In this document: positions 32,065 to 41,345 of the stretch, piece after piece
Layout: every line of letters begins with the position of its first letter
Position numbering within the stretch: the stretch's first letter is position 1
Assembly: GCA_022843385.1 (NCBI GenBank)
Contig: JALHNT010000029.1
Coordinates: 34,672 to 98,671 of the forward strand
Length of the DNA stretch: 64,000 bases
Direction of reading: 5' to 3'
DNA from: Anaerolineae bacterium
GTDB taxonomy: Bacteria > Chloroflexota > Anaerolineae > Aggregatilineales > Phototrophicaceae
Made by a program: the position numbers and the translations under genes
The notes under the pieces: model-generated
Database searches by the model: none
The model's input: the letters and a program-made list of their open reading frames with translations, nothing else
What the model was told of the DNA's origin: nothing

Positions 32065-32563
32065 ACCGCCAAGACGCCAAGTTCGCCAAGTGCAAACAAG
32101 AAATGATATGGCCTGGAGGTTGATATGCGCTACCGCGAGCCTGATCGCAGAACCGATCAACTCGCCTACGCGGTGATTGGTGCGGCGATTGAGGTTCATA
32201 AAGAGCTGGGGCCGGGTTTCCTGGAGGCCGTTTATGAGGAGGCGTTGTGCTTTGAACTCAAGGAGCGTGGCATCCCGTACCTGCGTCAGGCGGAAATCAG
32301 CGTCTCATACAAGGGACATCCGGTTGGCACAGGGTACATTGACATCCTGGTGGATAACCGGCTGGTGGTTGAACTGAAGGCAGTAGACCGGATTGCGCCG
32401 ATCCATCATGCTCAAATCCTGTCCTATTTGAAGGCGACCAACCTGCTGCTCGGCTTGCTGATCAACTTCAATGTCGCGGTGTTGAAAGAAGATGTCCATC
32501 GGGTTGTCTTGGGCAAATCGATGCCTTGATTGTTTTTCTTGGCGCTCTTGGCGTCTTGGCGGT
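32065..32563. mobile_element. GxxExxY gene cassette bounded by 26-bp inverted repeats
   Basis: The left arm at 32065-32090 and the right arm at 32538-32563 are inverted copies (24 of 26 identical), each built from the word CGCCAAG in the form ACCGCCAAGACGCCAAG plus a third CGCCAAG. They frame one gene (32125-32529) within the lys operon. A lone arm-like copy sits at 29423-29448. Confidence 0.7.
32125..32529 (+). CDS. GxxExxY-family protein (PD-(D/E)xK nuclease fold)
   Basis: 134 residues. The name-giving motif is present: Gly31-Phe-Leu-Glu34-Ala-Val-Tyr37. The nuclease-like core YIDILVDNRLVVELKAV has Asp73, Glu83 and Lys85. Members of this family are common in bacteria with large genomes, usually as isolated genes among non-homologous neighbours, and their role is unproven. 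SD GGAGG at 5 nt. It sits between lysZ and lysJ inside inverted repeats, so it is an insertion unrelated to lysine synthesis. Confidence 0.85.
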   Translation: MRYREPDRRTDQLAYAVIGAAIEVHKELGPGFLEAVYEEALCFELKERGIPYLRQAEISVSYKGHPVGTGYIDILVDNRLVVELKAVDRIAPIHHAQILSYLKATNLLLGLLINFNVAVLKEDVHRVVLGKSMP

Positions 32564-32593
32564 GAATGTTTGGAATGGAGCAAGGTAAGGCTG

Positions 32594-33878
32594 ATGACGA
32601 ACTGGAATGAAGTAGAAGATGCCCACAGCAGCGGGGCGTACCTCAAGCGTGACATTCAGATTGTGCGCGGCGAGGGAGCGCGGCTGTTTGATGAAGCCGG
32701 GCGCAGTTACATCGACATGGTTGGCGGACAGGGCAGCGCCAACCTCGGCCATGCCCACCCGGCGCTGGTCGAAGCGATGACCCATCAGGCGCAGACGCTA
32801 ACGGTCTGCCCGGAGTTGTTCCATAACCCGATCCGCGCCGAGTATCAGGCGGAATTGTGCCGGGTCAGCGGGTTCGCCCGCGTGTTCCTGTGTAACAGCG
32901 GTGCCGAAGCCAACGAAGGCGCCCTCAAGATCGCCCGGCTCAAGAGTGGGCGGCGCGGCGTGATCGCCACCATGCGCGGGTTTCATGGTCGCTCGATGGG
33001 CGCTCTCAGCGCGACCTGGGAGAAAGCCTACCGCGAGCCGTTCCTGCCGCTGATCGACGGCGTGGTGCATGTCCCCTACAACAACCTCGACAAGCTGCGT
33101 GAGGCGCTGGACGCGAGCATCGGCGCGGTGATCGTCGAATGCGTCCAGGGTGAAGGCGGGGTACATCCGGCACAGGCGGGGTATCTTCACGCGGTACAGG
33201 AACTCGCCCACGCCAACGGCTCGCTGCTCATCATCGACGAGGTGCAGACCGGCTGGGGGCGCACCGGCTCGTTGTTCGCCCACTGGCAGGATGGCCTCAG
33301 CCCAGACATCGTGACGGTTGCCAAGAGCATCGCCGGCGGCCTGCCGATGGGCGCGATCCTGCTACACGAACGGATCGGCGCACTCGACCCAGCCACGCAT
33401 GGCAGCACCTTCGGCGGCAACCCGCTGGCCTGTGCCGTCGCCTTGGCTGCGCTGCGGGAATACACGAGAGTTGTTAGTTCCGAGTTCTTAGTTCTTAGTT
33501 CAAACGTGGGAACGCCAGTCGAATCAGCAACCCATAAGCAGCAACCAACAACTAGCAACTATGAACTAACAACTAACAACTATGCTTTCCGCGAGGCCGA
33601 TGGCGACCTGATCCAGCGGGCGTACCGACTGGGGGCGGAGGCGCGGGCGCATCTGACAGCCCATGTGCCGGAGAAAGCGGCGCGGGAAGTGCGCGGGCGC
33701 GGCTTCATGTTCGGCATTGAACTGCGCGGCAAGGTCGCGCCGGTCTTGAAATTGTTACAGGAACGCGGAGTGCTGGCGCTGCCGGCTGGCCCCAGCGTGC
33801 TGCGGCTGCTGCCCCCGCTGGTGATGACCGATGACGATCTGTGGCAGGCGGTTCACATCATTGAGGAGACTTTGAACG

Positions 33879-33889
<11 letters not shown>
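32594..33889 (+). CDS. lysJ: LysW-aminoadipate semialdehyde transaminase LysJ (with in-frame insertion)
   Basis: 431 residues, class-III PLP aminotransferase: NSGAEANEGALKIAR, GFHGRSMGALS, IIDEVQTGWGRTG and the PLP lysine Lys244 in TVAKSIAGG. It converts the LysW-bound semialdehyde to LysW-lysine with glutamate as donor. Residues ~291-331, between GGNPLACAVALAALREY and FREADGDLIQRA, are foreign: low-complexity Ser/Thr/Asn/Gln sequence encoded by the repeat at 33469-33581. Without it the protein would be ~391 residues, the usual length. The frame is intact through the insertion. The start ATG 32594 follows the GxxExxY cassette directly. Confidence 0.92.
33469..33581. repeat. Repeat element inserted in frame in lysJ
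   Basis: Bounded by AGTTGTTAGTT (33469-33479) and its exact inverse AACTAACAACT (33571-33581). The arms are made of TTAGTTC and AACTAAC heptads, the same vocabulary as intergenic repeats near 31143, 61790 and 62085. It encodes about 38 in-frame residues without a stop. Confidence 0.75.
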
Positions 33890-35045
<1,156 letters not shown>

Positions 35046-35084
35046 GCTATAATCGGGGGTGTTTGCAGTGGATGAAAGTCAAAC

Positions 35085-35354
35085 ATGATGATTGATGCGC
35101 CACACAGCCACCCGGTATCCGATGAAGTGCTGGACTTCCTGCTCTCCGCCCCTACCCCGGAACAGGTCATCGCCCTGCGCCCATCCGACGCGGCGCAGGA
35201 ACGGCTGCGTCTGCTGCTGGATGGCAACCGCAACAACAGCCTGAATGACGCGGAGCGGGCTGAACTGGAAGCCTATCTGCGCCTGGAACACTTTGTCCGA
35301 CAGCTCAAGATTCGGGCGCGAGAACGACTGTGGGCTGCCACGAGGGAGCAGTAA
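35085..35354 (+). CDS. Small helical protein paired with nucleotidyltransferase
   Basis: 89 residues, mostly helical. The core LRPSDAAQERLRLLLDGNRNNSLNDAERAELEAYLRLEHFVRQLKIRARERL recurs widely in Chloroflexota and cyanobacteria beside small toxin-antitoxin-like genes. It is followed 3 bp later by the MNT-type nucleotidyltransferase. No catalytic motif. It may be an antitoxin-type component. Confidence 0.65.
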   Translation: MMIDAPHSHPVSDEVLDFLLSAPTPEQVIALRPSDAAQERLRLLLDGNRNNSLNDAERAELEAYLRLEHFVRQLKIRARERLWAATREQ

Positions 35355-35379
35355 GGAATGACCAACCAGCCCCCTACCC
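35352..35379. repeat. 28-bp direct repeat, copy A
   Basis: It spans the start of the nucleotidyltransferase gene (TAAGGAATGACCAACCAGCC...). An almost identical copy (27 of 28) lies at 37489-37516, just beyond the start of the minus-strand gene at 35767-37467. Confidence 0.75.
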
Positions 35380-35666
35380 TCGATGAACTGCGGAGTCGCC
35401 GGGCGGAAATCCTGGCGCTGGCGGCGCGTTATGGCGCGTACAACCTGCGGGTGTTCGGCAGCGTGGCGCGTGGCGAGGCGTCGGCAGAGAGTGATATTGA
35501 TCTGCTGGTCAGCTTCCCGCCCGGCACGAGCATGTTTGATCTGGTCGGGTTATGGCTGGACTTAAAAGACCTGCTGGGGCGCGAAGTCAGTCTGGTGACC
35601 GATGACCCTAATCCCCGCGATGAGCGCTTTCTGAAGCGGGCGCTGAACGATGCGGTGGCGTTATGA
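35358..35666 (+). CDS. MntA-like minimal nucleotidyltransferase
   Basis: 102 residues. The nucleotidyltransferase signature is complete: FGSVARGEASAESDIDLLV, with Gly34-Ser35 and Asp46/Asp48. In HEPN-MNT modules the MNT protein AMPylates and silences a HEPN RNase toxin encoded next to it. Here the frame directly downstream (from 35663) stops after 14 codons and no HEPN-type RxxxxH protein is visible, so the module is orphaned, or its partner is the 89-residue protein upstream. Confidence 0.85.
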   Translation: MTNQPPTLDELRSRRAEILALAARYGAYNLRVFGSVARGEASAESDIDLLVSFPPGTSMFDLVGLWLDLKDLLGREVSLVTDDPNPRDERFLKRALNDAVAL

Positions 35667-35766
35667 GCAAGGCCGCGGAAACCGGGACGCTCACTCCGAA
35701 GAGGTGATCCATTCTCTAAAACCTGCACAGAATTCAGCGATTGGCGTAGATGCTCGGCGATTACTC

Positions 35767-37467
35767 TCAGCGATCTATGTCCACAGTTGTTTTGGCAGGC
35801 AGTCGCTCCAGCAGGTCATAGGTACGAATGGCGAAGCGGTGATCGACGGGTGTGCGGAACGTCAGCAGCACGCGCACTAAATCACCCGACGCTTCGCTGT
35901 GGCGCATATCCCGTGCCAGATGGGCACATGCGCCGGGCGCAATTTCGATGACGTCTGTGCCGTAGCGCATCCGTCCCCACCCCCGCTTGAGGAAAATGAC
36001 TGAACCCGGCGCACACGTGACCACGGTATCCTCGGTTTCCCACAGGCCGCCGGGCGGAAAATCAAAGCTGATTTGCGCGATCACATCATCCAGCCCATCG
36101 AGTGTGCGGTAATGCAGGTCAAACCCTCCCTCGAACGGGGTAATCTTCAGTACGCTTTCCGCCGGGGGAATCCACTTTTGCTCACGATCAACCTTCGTCG
36201 CCTCAAAGGTCTCCGGTGAAACCGGGCGTCCCATCGGAAGGTGGTAGGCGGGCAGCGCGGGTTTCTGCTTGCCGGACGAGACGAGCAGCACATCAGTCGT
36301 GCTCATCTCCAGCGTGTCGGCAATGAACAGACCGACCCTGAAGTAGGCCTGAGTGATTTTGAGGGCGACTAGCTCGGCGGAACGATAGACGAGGTGCAGC
36401 AGGCGTGTGCGTCCGCCGAACACACTGGCGCTGAGGGCGTTGTGACGATAACGCCACAACTGATTCGTCGGGTAAGCGTTGGCATAATCCGCTGGGATCA
36501 TCGGGTTGGCGGTCACGCTCGACCCATGCTTCAGCAGCACGTAGAGCAGCCACTCGAAGTCCGTCTCGTCGGTGCGCTCGTACAGGAACGCCGCTGCATC
36601 GATGAAATCCTGGCGTCCGAGCAGCAGCCCGGCGTTCAGGTAGTTGGCGATGAGCGGAGCCGGCACCTTCCGCTGACCGTAATCCTGCCGCACCGACAAG
36701 CCTGTTTCGGCGGTGCCGTCGGCGTGCAGCAGATGCAGATCGAAATCGAGGTTGCGTTCAAGTGCCCGTAAAATGGGCATGGTCACAGCCGAGTCGGCGG
36801 TGTTTTCGATGTAGAACAGCAGCGAGCGCGCCGTGACCGCGTCATACACGCCGATGCTGCGCTCCAGATACGCGCCGTCCGCGTCAATATCCAGCCCTTC
36901 CGCCAGATACTGGTTGATCGTCGGCGTCGTGTTCGGGTGATCGGGCAGGACCGCTTGCGCCAGCGCCAACGCGCCGACGATCACCCAGCGGTGATTCGGT
37001 GTGTGGAAGCCGCTGTCCATGACACCAGCGGTGGCGCGCTGGGCGAACAGCGTCAGTCTGGACACGATGCTCGCCAGCTCTGGCGTGGATCGGGCGCGCT
37101 CAATGAAGGCGCAGATCAGTTGGAGGGCGAAGGCCGTGTCTGGGCCAGATTCGTAGTTTGTGTTGCGTAAATCGATCAGTCCGGACGGGCGTTGAACGCG
37201 CAGCAGATAATCGACTGCGATTTCGAGGCGTTCCAACAGCGCTACGAAGGATGGGGTGGTCGAGGTGCCCTGCGCCAGCGCGATGTAACCCCAGCGCACG
37301 ATGGCGCGCGTCGTGCCAACATGCCCGCTTTCATCCAGCCAATGCTCCGGGCTGATGATTGCGCCATACAACGGGTCGCCGGGAATCCGATTCTGGTAGC
37401 TGAATTCGCGGGTGGTCGCGGCGGCTATCCGGTGCAGAATGGTGGCGGCGTCGAACGTAATGCTCAT
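35767..37467 (-). CDS. Heparinase/lyase-like (alpha/alpha)-barrel protein
   Basis: 566 residues, no signal peptide. Residues 1-~330 are helical-pair repeats as in an (alpha/alpha)6 toroid (HTPNHRWVIVGALALAQAVL carries an Asn-His-Arg typical of heparinase-like enzymes; ERSIGVYDAVTARSLLFY follows). Residues ~340-566 are a beta-sandwich. This is the layout of heparinase II/III or alginate-lyase-like proteins that cleave or isomerise uronate sugars. The cytosolic location suggests action on oligosaccharides. The specific reaction is unknown. It lies between the 28-bp direct repeats at 35352 and 37489. Confidence 0.6.
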   Translation of the reverse strand: MSITFDAATILHRIAAATTREFSYQNRIPGDPLYGAIISPEHWLDESGHVGTTRAIVRWGYIALAQGTSTTPSFVALLERLEIAVDYLLRVQRPSGLIDLRNTNYESGPDTAFALQLICAFIERARSTPELASIVSRLTLFAQRATAGVMDSGFHTPNHRWVIVGALALAQAVLPDHPNTTPTINQYLAEGLDIDADGAYLERSIGVYDAVTARSLLFYIENTADSAVTMPILRALERNLDFDLHLLHADGTAETGLSVRQDYGQRKVPAPLIANYLNAGLLLGRQDFIDAAAFLYERTDETDFEWLLYVLLKHGSSVTANPMIPADYANAYPTNQLWRYRHNALSASVFGGRTRLLHLVYRSAELVALKITQAYFRVGLFIADTLEMSTTDVLLVSSGKQKPALPAYHLPMGRPVSPETFEATKVDREQKWIPPAESVLKITPFEGGFDLHYRTLDGLDDVIAQISFDFPPGGLWETEDTVVTCAPGSVIFLKRGWGRMRYGTDVIEIAPGACAHLARDMRHSEASGDLVRVLLTFRTPVDHRFAIRTYDLLERLPAKTTVDIDR

Positions 37468-37488
37468 CTATTTTGTCCTTACATGAGC

Positions 37489-37516
37489 TAAGGCATGACC
37501 AACCAGCCCCCTACCC
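37489..37516. repeat. 28-bp direct repeat, copy B
   Basis: Near-identical to 35352-35379. It contains the ATG and first codons of the MntA-like gene, but the frame then diverges, so it is a severed fragment of that gene's 5' end. Confidence 0.75.
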
Positions 37517-37588
37517 CTGTGATTAGCCGGTGAATCGTAGCGCATAATGACGGCAGGTGACAAGAGAAGTGGGAATGGATAAGGAGCA

Positions 37589-38863
37589 TCAGCGATGTTC
37601 AATAGTTAAGGACAAGGCAGCCAAACGCTGGCGCAACAGCGGTTCCTGCACGGCTGTGGCATCTAACTTGGCCGCACCGAGAAAAGCGACAAAGCGGGTG
37701 AACCCGCGCGCCAGGGCTTCGGCAAAGGCTTCGTCCTGGCCGAGTTTCGCGTCTTCCAACCAGAAGCCCAGAATGATGAAGGTGTTACTCGTTCGATCCA
37801 GTTTGCTGTCGAAGCGCGCCACCAGCCGGTCGCCCCACAAAACCGGCAGGGTGTAATAGCCGAACTTGCGCTTATCGGCCGGCTTGTAGACTTCCCATAT
37901 GTAGTCGAAGTCAAACACCACTTTGCCCCGTCCGCGCGCGCTGACCGGATCGAGCGGTGCCAGGAAGGTGACTTCTTCAGTGGTGGTTGCCTCCAGCGGC
38001 GTCCACTCCTGGGGGACACGCCCCGCGCTCAACTCATGCAACAGCGGCGCATCGCTGCCGAGCGCGTAGTGGGTCGCTTTCCAGCCCTCCACCCGCACCT
38101 CGATGATGTCGCCACCGGCTAGCAGCGCCTCCACTTGCGCTTCGGCCTGGCTGAGTGGCACGCCGCGTTGCGAGGCATCGCTGGTGATCTTCAGCCGCGC
38201 CAGACCGGAAAAGCTGACATCCTTCTTAATCAAGAAATGATCGGCTTCCGCATCATCGCTCTCGCGGATGAGATGTGCCGGCGCGACGGCTTCGGTCAGG
38301 GCGTAAACGCGCTCGAAGTTCTCGCGGTGGTGCGTCATCACCTCGCCAGTGCGCCACAGATAATACAGGGCTAACGAGCTATCCTTGCGCCCGCGATAGC
38401 TGGTCGTCCGTTTGCGCGCGGCCATCTCGAAGTCGCGGTTGCGGACGATGCCGCGCTCTTGCAGGATGATTCGCATCTCGGCGATGGCCTCGGCGTGATC
38501 GATCCCCATCTGATGAATGCGCCGGTAGCTGTCGTTGCCACCATCCCGTTCGCGGCGCATGACCACCCGCCAGTGGGGCAGCTCCTCCATCGGGCGGACG
38601 GCCAGCCAGCCACCCCAGTCGAAGAACTGGCGCTGCTGATAAGTGACCGCTTCCCACCCGCCAGGTGAGTAATCGAGTACCCTGCCCCACAGCAGGATGT
38701 CGTGGCTGCGGGCGATGATCTGCAACGGGTCGAGTTGCAGATAGTCGATGGCGCGCATGGCCTGTTCAGTGCCGTCGCCTCCACGCCAGCGCCGACCCGG
38801 CCACAAACCCTGTTTGCCGAGGATGAAGCGGCGGGCGGTTTCGAGGTCGAGGTTCAGCGTCAT
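37589..38863 (-). CDS. Winged-helix DNA glycosylase, YcaQ-like (HTH_42)
   Basis: 424 residues. The N-terminus has LQLDPLQIIARSHDILLWGR, in which Gln-Leu-Asp matches the Q-phi-D catalytic motif of YcaQ-type DNA glycosylases that unhook interstrand crosslinks. The remainder has the tandem winged-helix layout with FLAPLDPVSARGRGKVVFDFDYIWEVYKPADKRKFGYYTLPVLWGDRLVARFD, the conserved C-terminal block of the family. It would repair alkylated or cross-linked bases. Monocistronic by context. Confidence 0.88.
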   Translation of the reverse strand: MTLNLDLETARRFILGKQGLWPGRRWRGGDGTEQAMRAIDYLQLDPLQIIARSHDILLWGRVLDYSPGGWEAVTYQQRQFFDWGGWLAVRPMEELPHWRVVMRRERDGGNDSYRRIHQMGIDHAEAIAEMRIILQERGIVRNRDFEMAARKRTTSYRGRKDSSLALYYLWRTGEVMTHHRENFERVYALTEAVAPAHLIRESDDAEADHFLIKKDVSFSGLARLKITSDASQRGVPLSQAEAQVEALLAGGDIIEVRVEGWKATHYALGSDAPLLHELSAGRVPQEWTPLEATTTEEVTFLAPLDPVSARGRGKVVFDFDYIWEVYKPADKRKFGYYTLPVLWGDRLVARFDSKLDRTSNTFIILGFWLEDAKLGQDEAFAEALARGFTRFVAFLGAAKLDATAVQEPLLRQRLAALSLTIEHR

Positions 38864-39001
38864 GATGAATCGATTCCTGAGTGGTCAGCGATGGCACTAT
38901 CATAGCACATTTGTACGACATTACCTGTTACACCTGGCAGATACGCTAAGCGCTGTAATGGACTGACCCGTGATATTCAGCACTTCATCCGCCAGCGATG
39001 A

Positions 39002-39031
39002 TTGCCCTGCGCAAAATCGCGGCGTTATACT
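39002..39031 (+). promoter_or_regulatory. Possible promoter of the sugar-binding protein gene
   Basis: TTGCCC (39002-39007), 18-bp spacer, TATACT (39026-39031), about 75 bp upstream of the gene start. Confidence 0.4.
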
Positions 39032-39107
39032 GACGATGAGAGTCAGGTGAGCACTGGCTCACCCCACCCCTCAAAGTTCATTCTTCAAAATAGTGACGGA
39101 GGATTTT

Positions 39108-40592
39108 ATGACTCGTCGAATACTGGTTCTGCTGTCCATGTTGAGCCTGGCGCTGGTGGTTGGCGCGGTGCTGGCGCAGGATGCCCCTGCTCGCCTGAAT
39201 GCTGTGCCATACGAACTATGCCCCGCTTTTGACCCCGGTGTGACCGTCACCGTCGTTGGCGATGCCGGCCACAATCTTAAGCCCTATGAATTCTGGGCGG
39301 ATGATTTCGCCGCGATGGGCATCACCATCGAGATCGTCGAGGTCCCCTTCGCCGATGTCTATCAGAAGCTCAAGACCGAATTCGTCGGTCAGACCGGCGC
39401 CTTTGATGTCGTGACCTTCTACCCGGCCTATATCGGCGACTTCGCCAGCAATGGCTATCTCGAACCGCTGGATGGCTATATCACCCGTGAACCCGCCGCT
39501 GTCTGGGACCCGATGATGGATGATGTGCTGGCTCCGTTCCGTGAACTGTACAACAAGTTTGGCGGCCAGACCTACGCCCTGACGATTGATGGCGATGTGC
39601 TGGTGCTGCAATACCGCAAGGATTTGTTCGAGAACGCCGACGAGATGGCCGCATTCCAGGCACAGTATGGGCGTGAACTGACCCCGCCGCAGACCTGGGA
39701 CGAGTGGCTCCAGGTGGCCGAGTTCTTCACCCGCGATGCTGGCGAGACTCTGGCCGGTGAAACCCTGACCGAGCCGTTCTATGGTGCCAGCGAGTTTGCC
39801 CGTCGCAGCTTCAGCTTCGCCTGGTTCATGAACCGCGCCGCCAGCGCTGGCGTCATCTACTTTGATGAAAACATGAACCCCGGCATCAACTCGCCGGAAG
39901 CCGTCGCTGCCCTGCAAAACATGGTCGATACGCTCCAGTTCGCGCCGCCCGATGTGCTGAACTTCGGCTACGATGAACTGCGCGACATCTTCATCCAGGG
40001 ACGCGCCGCTATGGTCGTCCAGTGGACGGATGTGCCGAAGAAGGCGGCTGATCCCAGCCAGAGTAAGATCGCTGGCAAGGTCGGTGTCGGGCGCGTGCCA
40101 GGGACGCTGGTCGGTGACACCATCGTGCATCGCTCGATGATGCCGGTCGGTCGCGTGGTCGCCATCGCCGCCGATAGCGATGTCAAGGATGCCGCTTACT
40201 GCGTCATCAAGCATGTGGCCTATAACACCAGCGTCGAGAATGTCTCGACCCCGCTGACCGGTCTCGATCCGTATCGCACCTCGCAGTTGGAGAACGTCGG
40301 TGCCTTCGCCGCGCTGATGGGCGAAGAGAATGCAACTGCTTATCTGGCCGGGTTGGAACAGGCGTTGGCCGATGGCTTCCCGGAAATCTTCATCCCCGGT
40401 TCAGCCCAGTACAACGATGCGCTGGATGCCGAGGTGAATGAGGCGCTGGCCGGGCGCAAGACGCCGCAGGAAGCGCTGGATGCCGTTGCTGTCCGCTGGA
40501 ACGAGATCACCGACTCGCTGGGGCGCGATGCCCAGATCGCTGTCTGGCGTCAGGCGCTGGAAAGCTACCGCGCGCTGGGATTGATTGAGTAA
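39108..40592 (+). CDS. Carbohydrate ABC transporter substrate-binding protein
   Basis: 494 residues with a signal peptide (MTRRILVLLSMLSLALVVGAVLAQ). It has the family-1 extracellular solute-binding fold: GITIEIVEVPFADVYQKLKTEF, AFDVVTFYPAYIGDFASNGYLEPLDGYI, PQTWDEWLQVAEFF and FIQGRAAMVVQWTD. There is no lipobox cysteine, so it is either secreted or anchored by an uncleaved signal. SD GGAGG at 4-5 nt before ATG 39108. It probably serves the two permeases encoded at 43788-45600, from which it is now separated by two unrelated genes. Oligosaccharide type unknown. Confidence 0.92.
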   Translation: MTRRILVLLSMLSLALVVGAVLAQDAPARLNAVPYELCPAFDPGVTVTVVGDAGHNLKPYEFWADDFAAMGITIEIVEVPFADVYQKLKTEFVGQTGAFDVVTFYPAYIGDFASNGYLEPLDGYITREPAAVWDPMMDDVLAPFRELYNKFGGQTYALTIDGDVLVLQYRKDLFENADEMAAFQAQYGRELTPPQTWDEWLQVAEFFTRDAGETLAGETLTEPFYGASEFARRSFSFAWFMNRAASAGVIYFDENMNPGINSPEAVAALQNMVDTLQFAPPDVLNFGYDELRDIFIQGRAAMVVQWTDVPKKAADPSQSKIAGKVGVGRVPGTLVGDTIVHRSMMPVGRVVAIAADSDVKDAAYCVIKHVAYNTSVENVSTPLTGLDPYRTSQLENVGAFAALMGEENATAYLAGLEQALADGFPEIFIPGSAQYNDALDAEVNEALAGRKTPQEALDAVAVRWNEITDSLGRDAQIAVWRQALESYRALGLIE

Positions 40593-40612
40593 GCCGGCGC
40601 TTCGAGTATAAT
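40585..40612 (+). promoter_or_regulatory. Possible promoter of the Uma2 gene
   Basis: TTGAGT (40585-40590), 16-bp spacer, TATAAT (40607-40612). It overlaps the stop codon of the binding-protein gene. A GGGGCGAT-type hairpin (40621-40644; AGGGGCGAT with ATCGCCTCT), kin to the 7.5-kb palindromes, follows. Confidence 0.5.
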
Positions 40613-40672
40613 TCGGATATAGGGGCGATTCACGGATCGCCTCTACCCGTTCACTGAGGCGAGGTACTGCTG

Positions 40673-41239
40673 ATGGTTCTGCAAGCCCAACTCCAAGACC
40701 CGGTCATGTCCGTCGAGGATTTCGACGAATGGACGCTGCTGCCGGAAAACGAGGATAAGCTGCTGGAATGGATCGCCGGGGAGGTCTACGAAGTGCCATC
40801 GAATCCGTTTGCATCCTACATTGCCATGCGTATTCTGCGTCCGTTGGGCAATTTTGTCGATGAGAACAAACTCGGTTATGTCACCGGCGAGCAAGGCGGT
40901 TACATGGTGTCAGGTGAACGTTATGCCCCGGATGTGGCCTACATCAGCTTTGCCCGCCAGCCGGAACTGGCGCTCTCTGGCTACAATCCCAATCCGCCGG
41001 ACTTCGCGGTGGAGGTCGATTTCCCCTCAACCCTGGCCTCAGCCCGCAAGCTGCGGAGCAAGATCGCAGCTTACATGGCGGCGGGGACGCTGCTGTGGGT
41101 GGTCTACCCCGAAAACAAGGATGTCGAAGTCTACACTCCCGGTCAGCCGATGAAACGGGTTGGGCTGAACGGAGTGCTGGATGGCGGCGCGGTGCTGCCC
41201 GGTTTTACCCTGCCGGTCAAGGTCATCTTCGGCGAATAA
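40673..41239 (+). CDS. Uma2-family PD-(D/E)xK protein
   Basis: 188 residues. MSVEDFDEWTLLPENEDKLLEWIAGEVYEV opens in Uma2 fashion; YAPDVAYIS and FAVEVDFPS carry the Asp and Glu of the nuclease core, followed by KLRSKIAAYMAAGTLLWVVYPENKDVEVYTPG. The usual VEVxSPSD is VEVDFPS here. Uma2 genes are amplified in cyanobacteria and Chloroflexota, and their function is unknown. It sits within the split ABC-transporter locus with its own likely promoter. Confidence 0.88.
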   Translation: MVLQAQLQDPVMSVEDFDEWTLLPENEDKLLEWIAGEVYEVPSNPFASYIAMRILRPLGNFVDENKLGYVTGEQGGYMVSGERYAPDVAYISFARQPELALSGYNPNPPDFAVEVDFPSTLASARKLRSKIAAYMAAGTLLWVVYPENKDVEVYTPGQPMKRVGLNGVLDGGAVLPGFTLPVKVIFGE

Positions 41240-41269
41240 CCTGAACGCCTCTTGAATTGAAATCGCCCC

Positions 41270-41298
41270 TTGTGACCCATTTTTGTCTCCTGTATAAT
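41270..41298 (+). promoter_or_regulatory. Sigma-70-type promoter of the UvrA-like gene
   Basis: TTGTGA (41270-41275), exactly 17 bp, TATAAT (41293-41298), 47 bp before the GTG start. This is the best promoter match I saw in the window. Confidence 0.6.
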
Positions 41299-41345
41299 AG
41301 AACACTTGCTCTCTTTCCGGTGGGTCAATCAGAAGGGATACGAGC

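Noticed and set aside
32065..32090. CGCCAAG arrays considered as a CRISPR array
   Set aside because: The unit is 7-11 bp with no regular unique spacers; it is an inverted terminal repeat of the cassette instead.
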